11,149 nucleotides of DNA, taken from contig NZ_CALIII010000187.1 in the NCBI RefSeq assembly GCF_938018145.1, forward strand, positions 1 to 11,149. The letters are read 5' to 3'. Source of the stretch: an uncultured Campylobacter sp. (GTDB lineage: Bacteria; Campylobacterota; Campylobacteria; Campylobacterales; Campylobacteraceae). Made by a program: the position numbers and the translations under genes. Positions within the stretch are counted from its first letter, which is position 1. Each line of letters begins with the position of its first letter. Shown here in pieces: positions 5,235 to 11,149 of this stretch. The notes beneath the pieces were generated by a model. It did no database searches. It saw only the letters and a program-made list of their open reading frames with translations, and had not been told where the DNA came from.

Positions 5235-6759
5235 TCAAAAACTCTTTGCTAAATTTGGCGTTTAAACCTGTTTTTAGATGCTTTAACGTCAAATTTGCAA
5301 GCGTTTTGTTTTCAAAAAGCGAGCCGCAAAGCAGCGCGTTTCGTACGCTAAAATCCTGCTTTAGTGCGTCCGAAAAATCGCTCAAAAAATAAGCCAGCGA
5401 CTCGGCGTATCCGTAGCTAAGCAGCCTAGCATCGACGCCTGCGAGCCTAAAGCTCATGCCGCTTCTGGCAAATTTAACGACGTCAAAATGCGTTTTGTTT
5501 AGCATTTTAAAATCGAGCCTAGGCCCTTTTGCACCGTTAAAATCGCTCACGTTTTGCAGTAAAATCTCTCCCGCTTTTTGCGCATCGCTATCAAATCCAA
5601 GCAGCGCTCCAGCCATACAAAATAGCCCGAAAAAGCCGTTTTGTACGCCAAGCTCGCCGCGCGGCAGGCTAAAGTTTTCGCCGTAATTTTGAAGCAATCT
5701 CTCGCCGCCCTCCTCGCGCTTTATCTGCGCATAAAGCTCCTCAAAGCTCGCGGGCAAGGCGAAATTTAAGACGTTAAAATCATCAAATTTGGGGTAAATT
5801 TTAACTTCATCGTCTTTAAACCTGCTTAAAAATATCCTAGCTATCCCGCCCTCTTCGTCAAATCCTTTTTTTGCGAGATTAAAAGTGGCTAGATTTTTAT
5901 CCGCGGCGCCCTCTATCTGGCTCAAATTTGCGCGTGAATAATAAATCCTAGAGCCGCTAAAAATATATCCGTTTTCAAGCACCACGGCCTTAAACGGCGG
6001 CTTTTGCGCCTTTAAAGCGATAAAATTTACGCCCGCTTTAAAAAGCTTGTCGCAAAGCGCGTAGATGAAAATGTCCCTCGCCGCGCAGACGTCAAAAAAT
6101 CTAGGAGAGCTTGGGTGATTGCCGCGGTAAATCGCCGTCGTTTTTAGCGTAACGGCGGGCTTTTCGTAGCTTGCTAGGGCAACCTGCTCGGCTTCGTTTG
6201 CGATAAAAATTTTGGGTAAATTTTTAAGGTTTGTCGGCATTAAAAGATTAAAATTTTCGTTTAGTTCGGTAAAATTTGACGCTTCAAATTCGCCGCTAAT
6301 ATCTTTAAATTTAACGCTTTCGCCCGCGCTTAAATTTTTAAAAGCAAACTCCAAAAGCTCGCTAAAATTTATCTTCGTCACGGGAGTAAATTTACCGTCT
6401 ATAAAAACGCAAACGCCGCTAAAAACACCGTTTTCGCACTCTTTTAGTTCGCCTTTTAAATAGGCGCTAACGACGCATGGCGTGATGTTTGAGAGGGTAT
6501 TTACGGGCTCGCTTACTTCGCCTTGGGGTAAATTTTCGCTCGCATAAACCTTTGAGCCGCGCAAAAATACGCTGTGAGGCAGCGCGCTAGAAAGTAGATC
6601 GGAAAACGCCAAAAGCTCATCTTGCGCGCCTTTGGCGTAAAGCGCCCTTGAATCTCGCTCCTTTTTAATGCTAAATTTTAAACCGCTTTTTTGCGCGTAA
6701 AATTTAAGAAAAAACGCGAAATTTTCGATCGCGCCGTCAAACTCGTAAGCTAAAATCAT
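5218..6759 (-). CDS. hydE: Hydrogenase accessory protein HydE, a degenerate HypF-like protein
   Basis: This 513-residue protein occupies the hydE position of the epsilonproteobacterial hyd operon, where HydE is an accessory protein of poorly known action. It should not be confused with the radical-SAM HydE of FeFe-hydrogenases; no CxxxCxxC cluster is present. Reading it against HypF next door suggests shared ancestry over most of its length: residues 5-61 align with the HypF acylphosphatase domain (36 gapless positions from GLKFSI to ALP with 9 identities); 199-206 EKPAVTLK matches HypF LKPIVVLQ in the YrdC-like part; 376-391 FFGLF...LLGFDS matches IFDAF...LGLDS; and 475-498 ALLCGSLFENKTLANL matches VLLAGGVFQNKALLEN. 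It lacks the acylphosphatase Arg loop, both zinc fingers and the HHHAH metal site, so it is probably non-catalytic, perhaps a scaffold or HypF partner. It starts within hydD (ATGA overlap, 4 bp). The role is inference. Confidence 0.85.
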   Translation of the reverse strand: MILAYEFDGAIENFAFFLKFYAQKSGLKFSIKKERDSRALYAKGAQDELLAFSDLLSSALPHSVFLRGSKVYASENLPQGEVSEPVNTLSNITPCVVSAYLKGELKECENGVFSGVCVFIDGKFTPVTKINFSELLEFAFKNLSAGESVKFKDISGEFEASNFTELNENFNLLMPTNLKNLPKIFIANEAEQVALASYEKPAVTLKTTAIYRGNHPSSPRFFDVCAARDIFIYALCDKLFKAGVNFIALKAQKPPFKAVVLENGYIFSGSRIYYSRANLSQIEGAADKNLATFNLAKKGFDEEGGIARIFLSRFKDDEVKIYPKFDDFNVLNFALPASFEELYAQIKREEGGERLLQNYGENFSLPRGELGVQNGFFGLFCMAGALLGFDSDAQKAGEILLQNVSDFNGAKGPRLDFKMLNKTHFDVVKFARSGMSFRLAGVDARLLSYGYAESLAYFLSDFSDALKQDFSVRNALLCGSLFENKTLANLTLKHLKTGLNAKFSKEFLIEEMF

Positions 6760-7430
6760 ATCGCGCCCTTTTTTGAAAACTCTAAAGCGATGTCTGAAAC
6801 GCTAAAATTTGCAATCTTTTCGTAGCTAAATCCAAGCCGCGAAAGCTCGTTTAAAAGCGTCTTTTCCATCAAATTTGCCCCCTCTTGCGCCTGCGCGGAG
6901 AGCTCAAAGCTCATAGGCTCGATGCGCTTTGGCACGATACCTAAAATTTTCGTCCGAGGCAAATCGCCCGCAAACTCCATGAGCCGCAAGGTCTCTAACA
7001 TCTCAACCTCGTGCGCGGAGCCGTTCCACGAGACGGCGGGCGGCATCTGCTCGTAACCGAAAAAATACACATCCCCCGTATCGCCGCCCTCGGCGCTGAT
7101 ACAATCAACGACTATCAAAACATCCGCCCAAGCAATAACAGGCGTTAGCGCCATAGCTAGTGTGCCGCCATCGATAAATCTTAGCTCCAAATTTGCGCCG
7201 TCTGCGTTAAATTTAGAGTCGTCACAGCGGTCAAAGTCGCCGCTCAAATTTAAGTTTGCGCCTTCTAAATTTGACGAGTCAAATTTATCGTCCAAATTTA
7301 AAACGGAGTCAAATTTAGCCCCGTTTTTAGGGCCAAATTTGTAGTTTCGCTCCATCATTTTTACAAAATGCACCCCAACGCCCTCATCGCCAAACATCAC
7401 GTTGCCGATACCTAGCACCAAAACGCGCAT
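6756..7430 (-). CDS. hydD: Hydrogenase maturation protease HydD with a 47-residue insertion
   Basis: This nickel-sensing endopeptidase of the HyaD/HybD family removes the C-terminal peptide of the large subunit HydB once nickel is in place. The N-terminal LGIGNVMFGDEGVG and the DGGT motif (87-90) are typical. The three nickel-contact residues of E. coli HybD (Glu16, Asp62, His93) map to Glu16, Asp109 (LIVVDC) and His140 (SAHE). The last two and DGGT are all shifted by exactly 47, so one insertion lies between Glu16 and Asp87, at about residues 32-80. It is rich in Asn, Asp, Leu, Lys and Phe, and is coded by repeated AAATTT words. The catalytic frame is intact, and at 224 residues the protein is long for a family usually near 160-190. 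Its ATG overlaps the hydC stop by one base (TGATG), and its stop overlaps the hydE ATG. Confidence 0.95.
   Translation of the reverse strand: MRVLVLGIGNVMFGDEGVGVHFVKMMERNYKFGPKNGAKFDSVLNLDDKFDSSNLEGANLNLSGDFDRCDDSKFNADGANLELRFIDGGTLAMALTPVIAWADVLIVVDCISAEGGDTGDVYFFGYEQMPPAVSWNGSAHEVEMLETLRLMEFAGDLPRTKILGIVPKRIEPMSFELSAQAQEGANLMEKTLLNELSRLGFSYEKIANFSVSDIALEFSKKGAI
7189..7340. repeat. Cluster of eight AAATTT words inside hydD
   Basis: AAATTT occurs at 7189, 7209, 7246, 7267, 7281, 7294, 7311 and 7335, with steps of 13-37 bp, so it is not a regular tandem array. Often it is flanked as TCAAATTT or CAAATTTG. The cluster matches the HydD insertion (about 7191-7337). Four copies are read as Lys-Phe codons and four in another phase as Asn-Leu, so the repeat is a DNA-level and not a protein-level pattern. 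Confidence 0.85.
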
Positions 7431-8113
7431 CAGTGCTCGTCTTTTACGTATTTGTAGCCGCTTACGATGGCGTCCATAGCTCCGTTTTTGCCTTTTACGG
7501 CGTTAAATACCGCCATATACACGTGCGCCACGACAAAAACCATGATGATCCACATGCAGATGCGGTGTATCGTGCGGACGTTAGCTAGACCTCCCATGAG
7601 CTCCTCGCACTGCCTCATCGGCTCGTAAAGTAGCCCGCCAAGCCCCTCGTGATAGACGTGGACATAGAGCACGAGGCCCGTTAGGCAGATCAGAAAAAGC
7701 ACCAGATAAAAGAAAAAATACGACGCAAACTGAAGCGGGTTATAAACGCCCTTTAGATGCGGGTGCGGGCCCAAAAACAGATAGTATTTTATCTGCGCTA
7801 TCCAGACTTTTGGATTAAAAAAATCGACGATACTCACGATCTCTTTGCGGCTGTATTTGTCAAATATAAATAGATAGAGCTTGAAAATAAAGCACGCTAT
7901 CAGGACAAATCCCGCGATCTGATGAGCCGCGCGCCACTTGGCGTTCATAAACAGCACGGGCTGGGTCGTGACCTCGGGACTAACGAAAACATACGATATA
8001 TAGTATCCGCTCACGACCAAAAAGGTGATGGCAAAAAACCTGATCCAGTGCGTCGCTCTAAGCCCGATGGAAAATTCATACTCGCTTTTGCGGTCAAATT
8101 TATGCTCGCTCAT
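7430..8113 (-). CDS. hydC: Cytochrome b subunit of NiFe-hydrogenase HydC
   Basis: This 227-residue integral membrane dihaem cytochrome b anchors HydAB to the periplasmic face and passes electrons to menaquinone. Four hydrophobic segments are visible, at about 24-43, 63-84, 129-153 and 185-205. The haem ligands described for Wolinella HydC (His25, His67, His186, His200) correspond to His22, His64, His183 and His197, a constant shift of three. Wolinella residues linked to quinone reduction (His122, Asn128) match His119 and Asn125. The start at 8113 (MSEHKF) was chosen because AAAGGAG lies just upstream at 8119-8125; the frame is open 30 residues further but that part only re-reads the 3' end of hydB. 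It lies 11 bp after hydB and overlaps hydD by one base. Confidence 0.97.
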   Translation of the reverse strand: MSEHKFDRKSEYEFSIGLRATHWIRFFAITFLVVSGYYISYVFVSPEVTTQPVLFMNAKWRAAHQIAGFVLIACFIFKLYLFIFDKYSRKEIVSIVDFFNPKVWIAQIKYYLFLGPHPHLKGVYNPLQFASYFFFYLVLFLICLTGLVLYVHVYHEGLGGLLYEPMRQCEELMGGLANVRTIHRICMWIIMVFVVAHVYMAVFNAVKGKNGAMDAIVSGYKYVKDEH

Positions 8114-8118
8114 AGCCG

Positions 8119-8125
8119 CTCCTTT
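8119..8125 (-). promoter_or_regulatory. Ribosome binding site deciding the hydC start
   Basis: The minus strand reads AAAGGAG, sharing its first base with the hydB stop TGA and ending five bases before ATG at 8113. It favours the 227-residue HydC over the longer open frame that begins inside hydB. Confidence 0.75.
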
Positions 8126-9843
8126 CACAAATTCGGGTTGATTTTGTATTCGCCCAGCTGCGTGCCGCGCGCATCCATCACGTGTACGGCGCATGCGATA
8201 CAAGGATCGTACGAATGTATCTTACGTATGATCTCAAGCGGCTTTGTTAGATCGGCGATCTTTAGCCCGATGAGGCACTCCTCGTAGCTTCCGCGCACGT
8301 TTGCGGCGTCTTTTGGCGAGGCGTTCCACGTGCTAGGCACGACTGCTTGCCAGTTGGTTATCACGCCGTCCTTTATACGGCACCAGTGGCTGAGCGCGCC
8401 GCGAGGGGCGTTGCCTTGGAAATTTCCTTTATACTCTTTGCCATTATCTATGACGTACTTGGCGCAGGTTTCTTGATCGGTTTTTAGATTTTCTACTAAG
8501 CTATTAAAGGCGGTTAGTCCGTGATCGGCTACTAGTTTAGCCTCTAGCATCCTGGTTGCGGTTCTGCCTAGCGTAGAAAATACCGCCTCAAGCGGAAGTC
8601 CCGTGTCTTTTAAAAATTTATCCACGATCTTTACCACGCGCTCGTTGCCTTTGGCGTAGTTTATCACGATGCTAGCTATCGGGCCCACCTGCATAGGTTT
8701 GCCCTCATAGCGAGGAGCTTTGATCCAGCTATATTTGCCTTTTTCGTCAAAGACTTTAGTATCTACCTCTTTGCCGCTGCCGCCCAATGTTTTCATATCT
8801 TTTAGGCCGGTATAGTTTGGCTCGGTCTCGCCGTCGTACGGATGCAGCGGAGCCGGGTTTTTATACCATGCGCGAGTGGCTTCCTCGGTGATCTTATCGC
8901 CGTCTACTTCGTAAACCTTACTGATATCGCCGTTTAGGATAGCGCCGCCTTGGATTAGATATTCGTTTCTGCCGACTAAAAACTCGTCGTAAGCGAATAA
9001 ATTTGACACGCCGATGTCTTTTAGCACGCTAGGCTCGCTGCCGTAGGCTTTAGCAGCCATGACGAGATCTGGATAATACGCCCTGTTAATAAAATCGGCC
9101 GTTTCTTGAAATTTGGTTAGGTATTCGCCTAGTCTTGCAGGGTCAAGCAGATCCATAACGCAGGTCACGCCGCCTACGGTTAGGCTTTGCGGGTGCGGGT
9201 TTTTGGAGCCAAATATCGCCATCATCTGCGCTACCGTTCTTTGTATCCTTAGACACTCTAAATAGTGCGAAAGTACGATCAAATTTTGCTCCGGCGTAAA
9301 TTTATAGGTCGGATGTCCCCAGTATGCGTTTGCAAAAGGCCCTAAATTTCCTTTTTTTACGAAGGCTTCGACGCGCTCTTTTACCTCTTTTAGTTTATCT
9401 GCGCCGGTCGCATAAGGCGTATCGCAGTATTTAAACGCCTCGTCGCTAGCCTTGTGTACGTCCGCGCTTAGAGCCGAGACCACGTCCGCCCAGTCAAGGC
9501 CGTGAAGCTGATAAAAATGCACCACGTGATCGTGCATATAAAGGGCGTTGTTCATCAGCGTACGTGTTAGCTGCGCGTTTAGCGGAGGAACGATGCCTAG
9601 CGCGTTCTCGACGGCCATGATGCCCGCGCGGTAGTGCGAAAACGTACAAACGCCGCAAATCCTCTGCATAAAAAATCCAGCATCCCTCGGATCTCGCCCC
9701 TTTACGACCTGCTCTATACCGCGCCAAAGCGTCGAGCCCGAGTAGGCTTCTTTGACTACGTTATTTTCATCTACGACGACCTCTATGCGCAGGTGGCCTT
9801 CTATCCTGGTTATCGGGTCTATTACTATTCTTTGCTCGCTCAT
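8125..9843 (-). CDS. hydB: NiFe-hydrogenase large subunit HydB
   Basis: This 572-residue catalytic subunit carries the NiFe(CN)2CO site that splits H2. Nickel ligands are Cys63 and Cys66 (RICGVC) and Cys548 and Cys551 (DPCIACAVH). Other signatures are RIEGH (13-17), whose Glu15 matches the proton-transfer Glu of the family, and APRGALSHW (479-487), whose Arg481 lies over the active site. The sequence after His554 (VMDARGTQLGEYKINPNL, 18 residues) is the propeptide expected to be removed by HydD. There is no signal peptide: it is exported folded with HydA through Tat. The start at 9843 is preceded by AGGAGG inside the hydA 3' end, two bases of gap. Length and motifs are those of group 1 uptake hydrogenases. 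Confidence 0.98.
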   Translation of the reverse strand: MSEQRIVIDPITRIEGHLRIEVVVDENNVVKEAYSGSTLWRGIEQVVKGRDPRDAGFFMQRICGVCTFSHYRAGIMAVENALGIVPPLNAQLTRTLMNNALYMHDHVVHFYQLHGLDWADVVSALSADVHKASDEAFKYCDTPYATGADKLKEVKERVEAFVKKGNLGPFANAYWGHPTYKFTPEQNLIVLSHYLECLRIQRTVAQMMAIFGSKNPHPQSLTVGGVTCVMDLLDPARLGEYLTKFQETADFINRAYYPDLVMAAKAYGSEPSVLKDIGVSNLFAYDEFLVGRNEYLIQGGAILNGDISKVYEVDGDKITEEATRAWYKNPAPLHPYDGETEPNYTGLKDMKTLGGSGKEVDTKVFDEKGKYSWIKAPRYEGKPMQVGPIASIVINYAKGNERVVKIVDKFLKDTGLPLEAVFSTLGRTATRMLEAKLVADHGLTAFNSLVENLKTDQETCAKYVIDNGKEYKGNFQGNAPRGALSHWCRIKDGVITNWQAVVPSTWNASPKDAANVRGSYEECLIGLKIADLTKPLEIIRKIHSYDPCIACAVHVMDARGTQLGEYKINPNL

Positions 9844-9845
9844 TT

Positions 9846-10994
9846 TTACGCCTCCTCTTTGTCTTTAGCAAAAATGCTTACCGCGGCGTGCGCTGCTATA
9901 CCGATACCTGCGAGCGCCAGCACTCCGATGCCGATTTTATCGCTGACGTTATCGGCGCCTAGGCCTAAAACGGTGTTAAACAGCCTATCTGCCATCGGCT
10001 CCTCAAAAGGCCCCATCGTATCCCAAAAATCAGGCTCCGAGCAGCCTATGCAGCCGTGACCCGCCTGCACCGGCCAGCTGGTGTGCTGATTAAATCTCTC
10101 GCGAGAGCAGTTATTAAACGTATATGGGCCTTTGCAGCCGACTTTATAGAGGCAGTAGCCGTTTTTCGCACCCTCGTCGCCAAAGGTCTGCACGAACTCA
10201 CCCGCATCAAACCTACCGCGTCTTTCGCAAAGATCGTGGATCCTAAGCCCGTAAGCCCACTTTGGACGGTTAAATACGTCAAGTGCGGGCAAAGTACCGA
10301 AAAGTATGTAGTGAAGGACGTTGCCCACGATATTTTTCTCGCTCGGAGGACAGCCCGGGACGTTTATGACCGGTTTTGAGGTTACTTTTGATAGGCCGAC
10401 GGAATTTGACGGATTTGGCTTTGCGGCTTGTATACCGCCAAAGCTCGAACAGGTACCGATGGCAAATATCGCCGCGGCATTCTGGCTCGCGTGCTTTGCG
10501 TGATGAAGGCCGCTAAGACCCAAAGGACCGACCGTTAGATAGTTTTCCGTATCGCCCGTAGGTATGCCGCCCTCGACTAGCAGGATGTATCTGTCTTTGT
10601 ATTTTTCGATCGCGCTTTCTAGGTTTTCCTCAGCCTGCCAGCCTGCCGCAGCCATCACGGTTTCATGATACTCAAGGCTAATGTAGTCAAAAATCAAGCT
10701 ATCTATACTCGGCGCATCGGTGCGAAGCAAACTCTCGCTGCATCCCGTGCACTCGGCCATGTGTAGCCATATCACGGGCAGCCTGTCGCTAAGCTCGGCG
10801 GCTCTAGCTACGGTCGGCGCCATCGACGCAGGCAGCGCCATAAACGCCGTCATCGCGCCGGCCCATTTCATAAAATCGCGCCTGCTAAATCCGCTTTTCT
10901 TTAAAGCTTCGCCGATCGATCCGTTTTTTAGAGTCGGAAGTGCGGCAAGCACGTTAAGCCTTTCGTTTATCCTAACTAGGACGTCATCTTTCAT
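9846..10994 (-). CDS. hydA: NiFe-hydrogenase small subunit HydA (Tat-exported)
   Basis: This 382-residue electron-transfer subunit carries three Fe-S clusters from the NiFe site to HydC. A Tat signal SRRDFMKW (37-44) is followed by a hydrophobic stretch and a probable cleavage after ARA (63-65); the 36 residues before the twin arginines are usual for this family. Proximal cluster ligands fit Cys82, Cys85 (ECTGC), Cys182 (GTCSSFGG) and Cys215 (GCPPS). The distal cluster fits His253, Cys256, Cys281 and Cys287, and the medial cluster Cys296, Cys315 and Cys318. A C-terminal hydrophobic helix (about 354-376) anchors it in the membrane on the periplasmic side. The start at 10994 has AAGGAG five bases upstream. 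It is the first gene of the operon. Confidence 0.98.
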   Translation of the reverse strand: MKDDVLVRINERLNVLAALPTLKNGSIGEALKKSGFSRRDFMKWAGAMTAFMALPASMAPTVARAAELSDRLPVIWLHMAECTGCSESLLRTDAPSIDSLIFDYISLEYHETVMAAAGWQAEENLESAIEKYKDRYILLVEGGIPTGDTENYLTVGPLGLSGLHHAKHASQNAAAIFAIGTCSSFGGIQAAKPNPSNSVGLSKVTSKPVINVPGCPPSEKNIVGNVLHYILFGTLPALDVFNRPKWAYGLRIHDLCERRGRFDAGEFVQTFGDEGAKNGYCLYKVGCKGPYTFNNCSRERFNQHTSWPVQAGHGCIGCSEPDFWDTMGPFEEPMADRLFNTVLGLGADNVSDKIGIGVLALAGIGIAAHAAVSIFAKDKEEA

Positions 10995-11029
10995 GCTCTC
11001 TCCTTGGGTGAAATTTGCATTTTGACATG

Positions 11030-11068
11030 TTTGATAACAGAGTAAATTTGTCTTTAATCATTATCAAA
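11030..11068. promoter_or_regulatory. Inverted repeat at the hydA promoter, candidate operator
   Basis: TTTGATAA (11030-11037) and TTATCAAA (11061-11068) are perfect 8-bp inverted repeats, 31 bp centre to centre (about three helical turns), 36-74 bp upstream of the hydA ATG. The distal arm overlaps the best -10 candidate, so a bound regulator could block or position RNA polymerase. The arrangement does not match the E. coli or Helicobacter NikR boxes as I know them, so the regulator is not named. Confidence 0.4.
11060..11065 (-). promoter_or_regulatory. Possible -10 element for the hydABCDE-hypF operon
   Basis: The minus strand reads TTTGATAAT, that is GATAAT preceded by TTT, 66 bp before the hydA start. 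It is the best-placed -10-like hexamer, but other AT-rich matches exist further upstream (for example TATAGAAT near 11110). The region 11069-11149 is very AT-rich and holds no recognisable gene within the window. Confidence 0.35.
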
Positions 11069-11149
11069 TAGCTTTAAATATTGAAATATTACAACTAAAA
11101 ATTAAAATTCTATATTTAGTAAAAGTATTAGTTTTTATGATTAAGTATA

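Noticed and set aside
7189..7340. Possible CRISPR-like or tandem repeat array
   Set aside because: The repeated unit is only 6-8 bases with irregular steps of 13-37 bp, lies inside an open coding frame, and has no longer repeat or spacer structure.
8114..8203. Longer hydC frame with 30 extra N-terminal residues
   Set aside because: The extra part re-reads the 3' end of hydB in another frame, has no family similarity, and a good ribosome site precedes the internal ATG at 8113.
9634..10059. Plus-strand open frame of 141 residues across the hydA-hydB junction
   Set aside because: It is antisense to two highly conserved hydrogenase genes with full motif sets and has no ribosome site or family features.
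11044..11070. Complete Fur box upstream of hydA
   Set aside because: Only one half (AATCATTATC) matches; the other half is absent, so a Fur operator is not supported beyond a possibility.

Overview
The window looks like chromosomal DNA of a Campylobacterota (epsilonproteobacterial) organism, most likely a Campylobacter of the rectus/showae/curvus/concisus type. This is inferred from the hydABCDE gene order shared with Wolinella and Helicobacter, from NikR and NhaA of that lineage, from moderately AT-rich DNA, and from the very frequent word AAATTT/CAAATTTG. The exact species cannot be fixed from the sequence alone.

Left part (1-735): a tRNA cluster. A partial tRNA-Ala(GGC) runs off the left edge on the minus strand. 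Divergent from it are tRNA-Gly(GCC), tRNA-Leu(UAA) and tRNA-Cys(GCA), then a 51-residue entericidin-like lipoprotein gene, then tRNA-Ser(UGA). Good -10 elements precede tRNA-Ala and tRNA-Ser.

Accessory scar (736-about 1446): AT-rich DNA (roughly one third G+C by eye, against about half in the neighbouring genes). It holds the decayed remains of a tyrosine recombinase (integrase) just downstream of tRNA-Ser. It ends at an abrupt junction inside the 3' end of nhaA, which has lost its normal C-terminal end (the last two membrane helices).

Regulator and antiporter (1348-2957, minus strand): nhaA, a strong intrinsic terminator, then nikR with its own promoter.

Hydrogenase block (3009-10994, minus strand): hydA-hydB-hydC-hydD-hydE-hypF, almost certainly one operon, with gaps of 2 and 11 bp and overlaps of 1, 4 and 17 bp. 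HydA (small subunit, Tat-exported), HydB (large subunit, NiFe site) and HydC (dihaem cytochrome b) form a periplasm-facing, membrane-bound, H2-oxidising enzyme that passes electrons to menaquinone. HydD cuts the C-terminal peptide from HydB after nickel is inserted. HypF makes the thiocarbamate precursor of the CN ligands. HydE is a lineage-specific accessory protein that by reading appears to be a degenerate full-length relative of HypF. NikR beside the operon ties it to nickel supply.

Most notable: (i) HydD carries a 47-residue insertion built from eight AAATTT words in 152 bp; (ii) HydE looks like a catalytically dead HypF paralogue next to the real HypF; (iii) nhaA is cut at the edge of an integrase-bearing, tRNA-Ser-linked scar; (iv) a perfect 8-bp inverted repeat overlaps the likely hydA promoter. 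I found no clearly new defence or mobile system.
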